64,000 nucleotides of DNA, taken from Cellulomonas terrae. GTDB taxonomy: Bacteria > Actinomycetota > Actinomycetes > Actinomycetales > Cellulomonadaceae. Both the position numbers and the translations under genes were made by a program. Below, one piece after another: positions 25,113-34,176 of this stretch. Location of the stretch: assembly GCF_007990265.1 (NCBI RefSeq), contig NZ_BJWH01000012.1, positions 59,421 to 123,420 of the forward strand, written 5' to 3'. Each line of letters begins with the position of its first letter. The stretch's first letter is position 1. Under the pieces are notes generated by a model. It saw only the letters and a program-made list of their open reading frames with translations, did not search any database and was not told the DNA's origin.

Positions 25113-27332
25113 ATGTTCGAACGCGTCGACCCGTTCATCGGCACGGAGGCGACGAGCCTGCCGCCGCAGCAGGGGATCGCCACGACGTGGTGGTGGCCGA
25201 AGCCGCAGGTCGGCAACACGCACCCGGGGGCCACGTACCCGTTGGGCATGGTCAGTGCGTGCGCGTACAGCGGCGCGTACCCGACGGGCTACGGCCGCTA
25301 CGACCTGGGCACCGAGGGTCTCCCGACGGAGCTGTACGACCGGCAGGTCGCGAGCGGCTTCACGCACTTCCAGCAGTCGGGGACGGGCGCGATCCGCAAG
25401 TACTACAACTACTTCCGCGTGACGCCGATGCTGCAGCCGCTGGACGACCTGGGTCAGCTGTGGGACGTCGTCGACGAGAGCGCTGAGCCGGGCTACTACT
25501 CGGCGACGCTGGAGTCGGGCATCCGGGCGGAGATCACGGTCGGCCCCAAGAGTGCCGTGCACCGGTACACGTTTCCTGCGCACCGGGACGCGCGGCTGGT
25601 CATCGACTTCTCGCTCGGGGGCTTGTCGATCCCGCATGGGCGGACGGTGCCGCTGCGGGCGCACCTGCACTCGATCAGCCCGGGGATCGCGCAGGGCGAG
25701 ATCGTCGTCGAGGGTGCTCCGCTGGCGATCCACGTGGAGTGCGACGACCCGCGCTGGCGACAGCTGCTCTGGTACGACCGCCGGCTCATGCCGGGTGGGA
25801 CGCGGCTGGACTTCGACCGGATCCGGCCGACGACGTTGCGGCCGTTCGGCTTGATGTGGGCGGGTCCGTCGGAACCCGGTCAGGTGGTGGAGCTGCGGTT
25901 CGGGTTCTCGTTGCGCGGCGTCGACCAGGCACGGGAGAACCTCGAGCGGGAGTGCGGGCCGGGGCCGTCGAGCTTTGCGACGAGGCGCGCGGCGACGGCC
26001 GAGGTCTGGCAGGACGCCCTGAGCAAGATCCGGGTGGACACCCCGTCGAAGGACAAGCAGACCGTCTTCTCGACCGCGCTGTACCACTCGCTGATCAAGC
26101 CGTGCCTGGCGCCCGACGAGTCGCCGTTCTGGCCGGCCGACGGGCCGTTCGCGTTCGACCTGGCGACGATGTGGGACATCTATCGGACGCAGCTGCCGCT
26201 GCTGACGACGCTCCTGCCGGACAAGGCCGTCGAGCTGGCGAACGCGTTGCTGTACATCTCGGAGGAGGAGGGGAACCTCCCCATCGGGTACCGGATGGCT
26301 CGTGGTGCCGACCAGTTCAGCCGGCAGGCGTCGGCGCTGGCGCACACGTTCCTCGCCGACCTGTGCCAGCTCGGGCTCCCGGGCATGGACTGGGACTGGG
26401 CGTTGGTGCACATGCACAACGACCTGCGCCGGACGTACGGCGAGGACTTCCTGCTGCGCGGCAAGGTGCACCCGATCAGCCACACGCTGGACCTGGCGTT
26501 CGGGTACTGGTGCACGTCGCAGATCGCGGCGCACGTCGGGGACCCGGCGCTGGTCGAGCAGTTCACGCCGCTGGCCGCCCGCTGGGTCAACGCGTTCGAC
26601 GAGGAGACGGGCCTGCTGCAGGACTCCACCTACTACGAGGGCGGCCGCTGGAACTACTCGTTCCGGCTGCTGCACGACATGGCGGCCCGCATCAAGCTCT
26701 CAGGCGGCGACGACGCGTTCGTCGCGCAGCTCGACGAGTTCTTCGGCTTCGGCGCGCCCGCCGTGACCCAGCCGGGGCTGCGGCCTGCCATCGAGGAGAT
26801 GGCCGCGGGGTACGCGCTGAACCGGTTCGAGGGCCTGAACAACGAGCCCGACATGGAGGCGCCGTGGTCGTACCACTACGCGGGCCGTCCGGACCGGACC
26901 GCCGAGGTCGTCCAGGCGATCGTGCAGAACCAGTTCGGCACCGGTCGCGGCGGGCTGCCCGGCAACGACGACTCCGGCGGGCTGTCGTCGTGGTTCGTGT
27001 GGGCGTCGCTGGGGCTGTTCCCCGTCGCGGGCCAGAACCTGTTCCTCATCAGCGCGCCCGCGTGGCGGGAGTCGAGCATCGACGTCGGCGACCGCAACCT
27101 CACGATCGAGACCACCGGGTTCGTCGAACCGACCCCCGACGGACCCACGCAGTACGTCCAGTCGGTCCACCTCGACGGCGACCGGCTCGACCGCACGTGG
27201 CTCACGGGCACGGAGCTTCATCGCGGCGGACGCCTGCACCTGGAGCTCGGCCCGACACCGAGCGCCTGGGGCACCACCGTCCGGCCGCCGTCCGTGAGCA
27301 CCCACCCCCCGACCGCCGCGCTGCGGCGCTGA
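25113..27332 (+). CDS. GH92 alpha-mannosidase (cytoplasmic)
   Basis: A 739-residue glycoside hydrolase family 92 enzyme, a calcium-dependent exo-alpha-mannosidase family acting on mannans or N-glycan-type oligosaccharides. Signatures: VDPFIGT and GNTHPGATYPLGMV at the N-terminus, ALYHSLIKP, NNEPDMEAPW with the predicted catalytic acid E578, and GNDDSGGLSSW with the base region D619/D620. The GxMSAW part of the last motif is changed to GGLSSW. Unlike most bacterial GH92 proteins it has no signal peptide, so it should act in the cytoplasm. The ATG is preceded by GAGGAG. A glycosyltransferase gene follows 14 bases later. Confidence 0.87.
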   Translation: MFERVDPFIGTEATSLPPQQGIATTWWWPKPQVGNTHPGATYPLGMVSACAYSGAYPTGYGRYDLGTEGLPTELYDRQVASGFTHFQQSGTGAIRKYYNYFRVTPMLQPLDDLGQLWDVVDESAEPGYYSATLESGIRAEITVGPKSAVHRYTFPAHRDARLVIDFSLGGLSIPHGRTVPLRAHLHSISPGIAQGEIVVEGAPLAIHVECDDPRWRQLLWYDRRLMPGGTRLDFDRIRPTTLRPFGLMWAGPSEPGQVVELRFGFSLRGVDQARENLERECGPGPSSFATRRAATAEVWQDALSKIRVDTPSKDKQTVFSTALYHSLIKPCLAPDESPFWPADGPFAFDLATMWDIYRTQLPLLTTLLPDKAVELANALLYISEEEGNLPIGYRMARGADQFSRQASALAHTFLADLCQLGLPGMDWDWALVHMHNDLRRTYGEDFLLRGKVHPISHTLDLAFGYWCTSQIAAHVGDPALVEQFTPLAARWVNAFDEETGLLQDSTYYEGGRWNYSFRLLHDMAARIKLSGGDDAFVAQLDEFFGFGAPAVTQPGLRPAIEEMAAGYALNRFEGLNNEPDMEAPWSYHYAGRPDRTAEVVQAIVQNQFGTGRGGLPGNDDSGGLSSWFVWASLGLFPVAGQNLFLISAPAWRESSIDVGDRNLTIETTGFVEPTPDGPTQYVQSVHLDGDRLDRTWLTGTELHRGGRLHLELGPTPSAWGTTVRPPSVSTHPPTAALRR

Positions 27333-27346
27333 TCCCAGGAGTCGCC

Positions 27347-28630
27347 GTGTTCCCGAACCGCCGTCTCGTCATCGTCGTCCGCGCCGACCCGGTCATCTGC
27401 GGCCACTCGGGCGAGGCCCGCAACCTCGCCGAGGCCGCCCTGCAGCGGGGCTTCGACGACGTCCGCATCGTCACGTGGCCCATCGACCGGCTGCAGGCGA
27501 CCGGGCTCCCCCTCAAGCCGCTCGACGGCGTGCTGCCGTACTCGCCGGGGATCACCGTCGAGCGCCCCGAACCCGTCGGCGACTACAAGGTTCCCGACGG
27601 GCGCTGGCTCGCAGGGATCGTCGGCCGCCTGGTGGAGCTGTTCACGGACGGCGTCCCGACGGTCGCGATGTCGCTGTACCTGAGCCCGCACTCCCTGGCC
27701 GTGGCCGACGCGGTGCACGTCGCCCGGCGGACCGGTCTGCCGGTGAACGTCACGACCGTCGCGGAGGCCGTCGGCTCCGACGTCACCAACGTCGTCCGTG
27801 CCTGCGTCGAGAAGGACGAGTTCGGCGCCGCGGCGCACGTGCTGTCCAGCTACCTGGAGCACGACGTGTGCCTCGCGGTCAGCGACTACACGCGCGAGCT
27901 GATCATCGCCGAGGCCGCCGCCATCGACGCCAAGCACGGCACCACGTTCGCCGCCCAGTGCCGCGAGCGCGTCTCGGTCTCGTACCCCGCGATCGACGTC
28001 GGCTCGTACCTCGACCTCGACGCGGCCGAGAGCGCGAACGTCCTCGAGAGGCGGGGCCTGACCTCGGACGGCTACGTCCTGTTCCTCTCGCGTCTCGCGC
28101 ACGCCAAGGGCGTCGACGACCTCATCGCCGGCTTCGAGCAGAGCCGTGGCTGCGACGACCTCCGCCTCGTCGTCGCCGGCAACGGTCCCGACGCCGCCCG
28201 CCTCCAGGAGATCGCCGCCACCTCTCCCGCCGCCGACCGCATCGTGTTCTTCGACGACGTGGACGACGACGAGAAGGCCCACCTCATGGCCGGCTCCGCC
28301 GCGTACGTGCTGCCGAGCAAGCCGCGGCCGGAGTTCGTCGAGACGTTCGGCATCGCGCTGGCCGAGAAGATGCTGGCCGGGGGCGGCCCCGTCATCACCA
28401 CGGACACCGGAGGCATCGGCGAGGCCGTCGGAGACACCGCCGTCATCGTCCCCGTCGAGGACCCGGCCGCGATCGCCGCGGCCCTCGATCGCGTCCTCGC
28501 CCTGTCCCCCGACGAGCGCGCCGACTGGGAGACCCGCGCGCGCCTGCACGCCCTGCAGTTCGACCGCGGGGCCGTGCTGGACGCGATCCTCGACCGGGTC
28601 GCGCGTGTGCTGTGGGTGCCGGTCGGGTAG
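27347..28630 (+). CDS. GT4-like glycosyltransferase
   Basis: A 427-residue GT-B-fold glycosyltransferase. The C-terminal donor-binding half has YVLFLSRLAHAKGVDDLI, LVVAGNGPD and the E-x7-E pattern in EFVETFGIALAEKM, then ITTDTGGIGEAV. The N-terminal half has CGHSGEARNLAEAAL, typical of the acceptor domain. The GTG start follows AGGAG by five bases. Its tight coupling to a GH92 mannosidase gene suggests both handle one glycan, perhaps mannose-containing, inside the cell; donor and acceptor are unknown. Confidence 0.82.
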   Translation: MFPNRRLVIVVRADPVICGHSGEARNLAEAALQRGFDDVRIVTWPIDRLQATGLPLKPLDGVLPYSPGITVERPEPVGDYKVPDGRWLAGIVGRLVELFTDGVPTVAMSLYLSPHSLAVADAVHVARRTGLPVNVTTVAEAVGSDVTNVVRACVEKDEFGAAAHVLSSYLEHDVCLAVSDYTRELIIAEAAAIDAKHGTTFAAQCRERVSVSYPAIDVGSYLDLDAAESANVLERRGLTSDGYVLFLSRLAHAKGVDDLIAGFEQSRGCDDLRLVVAGNGPDAARLQEIAATSPAADRIVFFDDVDDDEKAHLMAGSAAYVLPSKPRPEFVETFGIALAEKMLAGGGPVITTDTGGIGEAVGDTAVIVPVEDPAAIAAALDRVLALSPDERADWETRARLHALQFDRGAVLDAILDRVARVLWVPVG

Positions 28631-28633
28631 AGG

Positions 28634-29482
28634 TCAACGCTGTCGGGCGATCGCCGCCAGCCGCTCGGCCTCCTGGCGGGTCAGGCTCGGGACCGCCGTC
28701 CGGAACTCGTCGGCGAGGTCAGCACGCGGTGTGCGTCCCGCCGGGGGCACCGAGGCCGTGCCCGGGACGACGATGTAGCCGCTGTCGACGTCGCCGAGCA
28801 CCCGCATCGTCGGCGAGCCCGTGCCCCAGAGCCAGGCGAGGTACGCACACAGCACCGCGTCGACCTCGTCCTCGACCCGGTCGAGGTCCACGATCCGTTC
28901 GGCTGAGGCCACGGCCGACCGGATCTCCGCCCACCGCGGCGAGGCCGTCAGCCCGAGCGGCTCGTCGCACACGCGCTCCATGTGGTCGAGCAGGGAGGCG
29001 AAGGCTGTCTTCAGGGCACTGACGTCCCGGCCACGCTTCGCCTTGTACGGCAGCACCGTCGCCAGCGCGAAGAGCACCACCATCGCGGGATGCGGGTAGA
29101 CCTCGATCGCCACCGATCGGTCGCGCCCGGGCGGGGTCGCCGGGTCGGGATCCCACCCGAACCGCTGGCACAGGGTCTCTCCCCGCGGAGGGTCGAACAG
29201 GGGTCGCGAGCGGTTCGACGGGTACGCGCCCGCGTTGTAGCGCCCGAACTCCCGGGTGATCAGCTGCTCCGCGACGCGCGAACCTGTGGCGTTCGGGACG
29301 ATCAGCGGGGCGTCGATCGCGGCGACGACCGCGCCGGACGTGTGCGCGTCGACGAACGCGGCGATCTCGTCGTCGGTGATCGCGCTCGTCGACGCGACGA
29401 GCCGGCCGTCCTCGTCCAGTGCCGCGAGGCCGGTCCTCGCTCGCGCGGCCCACGCGAGATCGATACCGAGATAGGTCGTCAT
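28634..29482 (-). CDS. DUF429-domain protein
   Basis: A 282-residue protein with the RNase H-like fold predicted for DUF429: TTYLGIDLAWA at the start, VVAAIDAPLIVPN, YPSNRSRPL, VAIEVYPHPAMV and EDEVDAVLCAYLAWLW. The acidic residues D8, D64 and the late Glu/Asp pair could form a metal site as in RNase H-like enzymes. No function is established. It is convergent with the glycosyltransferase gene (three bases apart) and divergent from the G6PDH gene. Confidence 0.75.
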   Translation of the reverse strand: MTTYLGIDLAWAARARTGLAALDEDGRLVASTSAITDDEIAAFVDAHTSGAVVAAIDAPLIVPNATGSRVAEQLITREFGRYNAGAYPSNRSRPLFDPPRGETLCQRFGWDPDPATPPGRDRSVAIEVYPHPAMVVLFALATVLPYKAKRGRDVSALKTAFASLLDHMERVCDEPLGLTASPRWAEIRSAVASAERIVDLDRVEDEVDAVLCAYLAWLWGTGSPTMRVLGDVDSGYIVVPGTASVPPAGRTPRADLADEFRTAVPSLTRQEAERLAAIARQR

Positions 29483-29650
29483 GCCAGGACCCCGAACGTC
29501 GGGCGAAGGGAGCGGGCGTCGGCGAGGACGCCGCGCTGCTGGCCATGATGGATCCCCCGCGCCCGTCGGACCATCCGTCCCGCCGCGCGCTCGTCGGCAC
29601 GCGAACGTACGGTCGAGGCTCCGCCCGTCACGTCGTGAGGACCCAGCCCG

Positions 29651-31051
29651 ATGGCGCCCACCGAACCGTTGATCTTCGTCCTGCACGGTGCCCGCGGTGA
29701 CCTCGCGAAGCGCATGGTGCTCCCCGCGCTGGCCACGCTGCAGCGGCGTGGGCTGCTGCCGGAGCGTTGGGCGCTGCTCGGCACGGGACGCACGCCGATC
29801 AGCTCGCACGACTTCGACGAGCTCCTGCGCGCCGCCGTCGAGGAGTTCGGCGACGACGAGGCCGCGGCGGGCGTCCCGGAGCTGACCAAGCACACCGCGT
29901 ACTGCGGGGACGTCAGCGAGGACGACAGCGCCGACGAGCTCCCGGGCGAGCTCGACCGGCTGCGCGAGGTGCTGGGCGGCGACGTCACCGTCATCCACTA
30001 CCTCGCGGTCCCGCCGTCGTCCTTCGCCCCGATCACCCGCGCGCTGAAGAAGGCCGGGCTCACCGACGGCATCCGGATCGTCTACGAGAAGCCGTACGGC
30101 ACCTCGCTGGAGACGTTCCGCGAGCTGGACGCGATCGTGCACGACGCGTTCGACGAGGAGCAGGTGTTCCGGATCGACCACTTCCTGGGCAAGGAGGCGA
30201 CCCAGAACCTGCACGTCCTGCGGTTCGCCAACGAGCTGTTCGGGGGCATCTGGAACCGGCGGCACGTCGCGCAGGTCCAGATCGACGTGCCCGAGACGCT
30301 CGACGTCGCGCAGCGGGCGGAGTTCTACGACGCGACCGGCGCCGCGCTCGACATGCTGGTCACGCACCTGTTCCAGGTGGCCGCCGAGGTCGCGATGGAG
30401 CCGCCGCACCGGCTCGACGCCGCGAACCTGGGCACGGCCCGTGAGGACGTCATCGCGCACTTCCGCCCGCTGGACCCGGACGACGACGTGGTGCTCGGCC
30501 AGTTCGAGGGGTACCGCGACATCGCGGACGTGCCGGACGACTCGACGACCGACACGTTCGTCGCCGCGCGCCTCTGGGTCGACACCCCGCGGTGGGAGGG
30601 GGTGCCGTTCCTGCTGCGCACCGGCAAGCGGATGGCCGCGTCGGCGCAGCAGGTGACGCTGGTGCTGCGGACGCCCGACGAGCTGTTCGGCTCGCCCGTC
30701 GGCCCCAACCGCGTGGTCGTGTCCCTGGCGGGGTCGGGCGAGCTGAAGGTCACGACGACGGTCAAGAAGCCCGGCGCGTTCCTCGAGCTCGGCACCGGTA
30801 CCGCCGACCTGGCGCTCGCGGACGTCGAGCCCGGCGAGTCCCTGCCCCCGTACGCGGGGCTGCTGGAGGACGTGCTCGTCGGCGACCGCACCCTCTTCAC
30901 CACGGCCACCGGGCTCGAAGCCGCGTGGATCGCGTTCGCCCCGCTGCTCGGCGAGGACCGCCCGGCGCCCGAGCCGTACGCGGTCGGGTCGTGGGGACCG
31001 GCGTCGGCGGACCGGCTGGCGGAACCGCACGGGTGGGCGCTGGGCGACTGA
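29651..31051 (+). CDS. zwf: Glucose-6-phosphate dehydrogenase
   Basis: A 466-residue G6PDH, entry enzyme of the oxidative pentose phosphate pathway, oxidising glucose-6-phosphate to 6-phosphogluconolactone with NADP or NAD. The dinucleotide motif reads GARGDLAKR (residues 13-21) and the substrate/catalytic motif RIDHFLGKE is at 174-182, with EKPYGTSL before it. It is shorter than typical actinobacterial Zwf (about 500 residues), and no opcA, tal, tkt or pgl is adjacent, so it may be a second, stand-alone isozyme or an F420-independent variant. The ATG is unambiguous; no strong ribosome site beyond GTGAGGA was seen. Confidence 0.88.
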   Translation: MAPTEPLIFVLHGARGDLAKRMVLPALATLQRRGLLPERWALLGTGRTPISSHDFDELLRAAVEEFGDDEAAAGVPELTKHTAYCGDVSEDDSADELPGELDRLREVLGGDVTVIHYLAVPPSSFAPITRALKKAGLTDGIRIVYEKPYGTSLETFRELDAIVHDAFDEEQVFRIDHFLGKEATQNLHVLRFANELFGGIWNRRHVAQVQIDVPETLDVAQRAEFYDATGAALDMLVTHLFQVAAEVAMEPPHRLDAANLGTAREDVIAHFRPLDPDDDVVLGQFEGYRDIADVPDDSTTDTFVAARLWVDTPRWEGVPFLLRTGKRMAASAQQVTLVLRTPDELFGSPVGPNRVVVSLAGSGELKVTTTVKKPGAFLELGTGTADLALADVEPGESLPPYAGLLEDVLVGDRTLFTTATGLEAAWIAFAPLLGEDRPAPEPYAVGSWGPASADRLAEPHGWALGD

Positions 31052-31162
31052 CGGTGGGGCTCACGGACGCGGTGCTCGGCGGGACGCTGCGCGTGATGAC
31101 GATCCCGTGACCGCGCGACTCCTGGTGCTTGCCGTACCAGGGGCCCGCACGGCCGCGCGGCC

Positions 31163-31187
31163 GGCGGCCCGCTCACCGCGGGCCGCC
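31163..31187. terminator. Bidirectional hairpin between zwf and the lipoprotein gene
   Basis: A perfect 10-bp stem (GGCGGCCCGC and complement) with a 5-base loop lies between convergent genes. A weaker hairpin (CCTGGT/ACCAGG, 31121-31141) precedes it. Confidence 0.6.
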
Positions 31188-31194
31188 AGGTCGG

Positions 31195-32010
31195 TCACAT
31201 GGTCGGTGCGGCCGTGACCTGGTCGGCGGGCGGGGCCTCGATGGTCACCGGTCCGCCCCAGTTGCTGAACGTCATCTCGATGTGCGACCCCAGCAGGTCC
31301 ATGGAGAGCTTGCGCGGCAGCTGGTCGTCCCCGACCCAGTACGTGTAGGTGATCTGCGCGGGCACCTCGACGCCCGCCTCCGCGGCGGCGGCGAACTGCT
31401 CGGCCGACCTCCCGGCGATCTTGCTGGTGTCCACCACGACGTCGTACGGCTGCGCGCTGACGCCGTCGAGCTCCTCCACGGCGCCGGACTTCTCGACGGA
31501 CACCAGCGCCGGGACGAGCGCCTCGAGGCTGTCGGCGGCGCTGGCCTGTCCCGTCGACCCGGCGAACCCGGCCGTGAGGGGGTTCGAGGTGTCGGTGGGG
31601 TCGAGCTGCCAGAACAGACCGCCGGTGAGCTCGCCCATGTTGACGTACATCTGGCCGCCGACGAGGCGGATGTCGAGGGGTGCCGCCATCTCGGGGCTGC
31701 TCATCGAGAGGGTCATCTCGGTGCCTGCGTCGCTGACCCGCGCCTGCCCCTGTGCCGTCATCGAGGCGCCTGCGACCTCGGTGACCATCGTCGTGTCGTA
31801 CGTCTGCGCGGCCAGCATCGCGGCGGCGATGTCGGGCAGGTTCTCCGTGGTCAGCACGAAGCCGGCGGGCTCGACGACCGTCTCCTCGGTGGCCGACGCG
31901 CTGGCGTCGAGCCCGGCCGGTGCCTCGGGGGCTGCACCCCCGCACGCGGTCAGCGACCAGGCGAGGACGGCAGCGGCAGGCACCGCGAGGAGACGACGGG
32001 AAACGCGCAC
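31195..32010 (-). CDS. LppX/LprAFG-type lipoprotein
   Basis: A 271-residue exported lipoprotein: basic start, hydrophobic stretch and lipobox SLTACGG. The mature part has the pattern of LolA-like LppX_LprAFG lipoproteins (MVTEVAGASMTAQGQARVS, YVNMGELTGGLFWQLD, YDVVVDTSKIAG, ITYTYWVGDDQLPRKLSMDLLGSHIEMTFSNWG). Relatives bind acylated lipids or lipoglycans and deliver them to the cell envelope. The GTG at 32010 starts directly at the signal peptide. Confidence 0.83.
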   Translation of the reverse strand: MRVSRRLLAVPAAAVLAWSLTACGGAAPEAPAGLDASASATEETVVEPAGFVLTTENLPDIAAAMLAAQTYDTTMVTEVAGASMTAQGQARVSDAGTEMTLSMSSPEMAAPLDIRLVGGQMYVNMGELTGGLFWQLDPTDTSNPLTAGFAGSTGQASAADSLEALVPALVSVEKSGAVEELDGVSAQPYDVVVDTSKIAGRSAEQFAAAAEAGVEVPAQITYTYWVGDDQLPRKLSMDLLGSHIEMTFSNWGGPVTIEAPPADQVTAAPTM

Positions 32011-32298
32011 GGGGAGGCTCCAGGGGCAGGTCAGAGGGTCGGCGGGTGGCGTCTGGCGCCCACCCGGGGAGCCACCCTGCCACACGGGACAGGTCGACTC
32101 GCCGGTCGGTGGGGTGATCTGTGGACGGACGGATCCTTCCGCTGCCGCCGCCATCCATGTCGGGTTCGCCGCTGCCGTCGCGGTCGCCGACGAGACCTGA
32201 GCGTCGGCACGGGCGTCGGGTGCGGTGCTCGGGGCTGGTGCGCGGCGGACGTCGCGGGTCGACGTGCGGGAAGGGGTGGGCGCGGCGACCATCGACGC

Positions 32299-32733
32299 AT
32301 GGCTGATGAGCGCGACGACGACCACCGACCGCCGCCCGGCACCTCCGAGCAGACGGTCGACGCCGTCGGTGCGCTGACGGCGGCGTTCGAGGTGGTCGAG
32401 CACGCGCGGGGGATGCTCTACGCGTTCCACCGGCTCACGGGCCGCGCGGACAAGGAGCTGGCGGAGGCCCTGGACCAGCTGGCAGAGGCCGGGCACCAGG
32501 ACCTGGCCGACGAGCTCCGCGCCGAGCTCGTCGGCCGCAACGTGCTGCCGGGCCGGTGGACGTTCCAGGTCGTCGAGGCGTACGACGAGGAGTACTACCG
32601 GGTCTTCGAGGCGGCCGAGCAGCGCGTCTGCGACGAGCTCATGGCGGGCCGCCGCCACGTCTACGAGGCGGGCCTGAAGGAGCAGAACCGCACCCACGGC
32701 CGCCCGGGCCACGAGCCGACGCCGGAGGCGTGA
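32299..32733 (+). CDS. Conserved hypothetical protein
   Basis: A 144-residue, acidic, helical protein of unknown function. It has a heptad-friendly core (ALTAAFEVVEHARGMLYAFHRLTGRADKEL in part) and ends with a charged tail. No catalytic motif or membrane segment is visible. The ATG is the best start, although no clear ribosome site precedes it. The 288-base gap before it contains the divergent lipoprotein leader and no other gene. Confidence 0.6.
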   Translation: MADERDDDHRPPPGTSEQTVDAVGALTAAFEVVEHARGMLYAFHRLTGRADKELAEALDQLAEAGHQDLADELRAELVGRNVLPGRWTFQVVEAYDEEYYRVFEAAEQRVCDELMAGRRHVYEAGLKEQNRTHGRPGHEPTPEA

Positions 32734-32775
32734 GGACGGCACCGGCCGACTCCGCCGGGCGAGGACGGCAGTCTG

Positions 32776-32811
32776 CGACGAGGACGGCAGTTCCGACTGC
32801 CGCTCTCGTCG
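32776..32811. terminator. Bidirectional terminator hairpin
   Basis: A perfect inner stem CGGCAGT/ACTGCCG with a TCCG loop is extended, past a G-T pair and one mismatch, by an outer 7-bp stem CGACGAG/CTCGTCG. It lies between two convergent genes (stops at 32733 and 32853) and can end transcription from both sides. Another copy of GAGGACGGCAGT lies just upstream at 32761. Confidence 0.7.
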
Positions 32812-32852
32812 GAAAGTGCCGCGCTCGCCGGGCGACGCCGGTCAGCGGCCGG

Positions 32853-34112
32853 TCAGCGGCCCGTGACGCGGGCCTTGCCCGCTGCCAGGTCGAACAGCCT
32901 CGGGAGGATCGTGTCGCCGGCGGCGCGCAGGCCGTCGTGCAGGTGCTCGTTCGTGATCCAGACGTCGAGGTTGCCGACGGGGGTCGCCAGGGCGAGGTCC
33001 AGGTCGACGTACGGGTCGTCGTAGTACTGCACGGCGGCGACGGGCACCTCGTTCGCCGCGAGCGCGTCCAGGTCGTACAGGGCGGGCCACTCGGTCCGGG
33101 CCGCGAGCGCCTCGGCGGCCGCGCGGAACGGTCGCAGCGCGGCGTGCTGCTCGTACATCCAGGGGAAGATCGTCTCGCCGGTGAGCTGCAGCGGGCGGGC
33201 GGACGGGTCGAACGACGGCCACCGGTCGCGCTCGGACTGTGCTGCCCAGCCGGGCTCGCGGTGGCCCTGGTGGTAGATGACCTCCTGGAGGACGGCGTAC
33301 AGGGGGTTGCTGTCGAACCCGGTGTGCTGGACGACGGATCCCAGGAACGCGTCCGACAGCGCACCGGAGGGGGTCAGTGCGGTGTCGAGCAGCCAGTGGA
33401 GCTCGTCGATCCCCGTGCTCATCCCGAGCCCGTGCCCGAGCTGCTGGAGCCGCTCGACGGTGAACGGCTCGCCGGTGGGCAGGACGACCGACCCGTCGGA
33501 GAGGAGGTCGGCGATCGCGCCGAGCACGGGGACGTCGGACGGGTGCAGGCGCGCGAGCTCGCGGTTGCGGGCGGCCTGGCGCTGGAACGTCGCCGCGTAG
33601 ACGGCTTCGGCGTCGACGGTGGCCGGCGGCAGCCCACCGGTGACGAAGCACCGGGTGAGCGCGTCTGGGTGCTGCGACAGGTAGGTCAACGTGAGGAACC
33701 CGCCGTAGGACTGCCCCAGCGTCGCCCACTGCCGACCCCCGTAGACGGTCGCCCTCAGGTGCTCGGCATCGGCGACGATCGCGTCGCCGCGGAAGCACGC
33801 CAGGTAGCCCGCTGCGTCCTCGATGCCGCCGATCACGCGCCCGTCGACGGGCGACGACCGTCCGGTCCCCCGCTGGTCGAGCAGGATCAGCCGGTACTTC
33901 TCCAGCGCGGCGGCGACCCAGCCGCCGCCGAGCGGTCTCGGCCCTTGTCCGCCCGGTCCACCCTGCAGGAAGAGCAGCAGCGGCAGGTCGTCGGACGCCT
34001 TCTCCGGGTCGACGAGCTCGCGGGCGAACACCTCGATCGAGCCGAACCGGTCGGGTGCCGACCAGTCGACCGGCACCTCGACCCGGTGCTCGCGGACGGT
34101 GAACCCGGTCAT
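32853..34112 (-). CDS. Proline iminopeptidase-like alpha/beta hydrolase (S33)
   Basis: A 419-residue alpha/beta hydrolase of the prolyl aminopeptidase type. It has the oxyanion-hole motif LQGGPGGQGP, a DQRGTGRSSP loop, the nucleophile elbow GQSYGG and a long cap region. Late acidic and histidine residues (YYDDPYVDLDLA, NEHLHDGL) fit the rest of the triad. Family members release N-terminal proline or small amino acids from peptides. The ATG at 34112 is preferred; a GTG six codons upstream (34130) is possible. It is divergent from an exporter gene. Confidence 0.85.
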   Translation of the reverse strand: MTGFTVREHRVEVPVDWSAPDRFGSIEVFARELVDPEKASDDLPLLLFLQGGPGGQGPRPLGGGWVAAALEKYRLILLDQRGTGRSSPVDGRVIGGIEDAAGYLACFRGDAIVADAEHLRATVYGGRQWATLGQSYGGFLTLTYLSQHPDALTRCFVTGGLPPATVDAEAVYAATFQRQAARNRELARLHPSDVPVLGAIADLLSDGSVVLPTGEPFTVERLQQLGHGLGMSTGIDELHWLLDTALTPSGALSDAFLGSVVQHTGFDSNPLYAVLQEVIYHQGHREPGWAAQSERDRWPSFDPSARPLQLTGETIFPWMYEQHAALRPFRAAAEALAARTEWPALYDLDALAANEVPVAAVQYYDDPYVDLDLALATPVGNLDVWITNEHLHDGLRAAGDTILPRLFDLAAGKARVTGR

Positions 34113-34176
34113 CGCATACTCGCGCGTCACGTCGGCCAGCCTAGGGTCGACCCCGAAGGACCACCGAGGAGGACCC

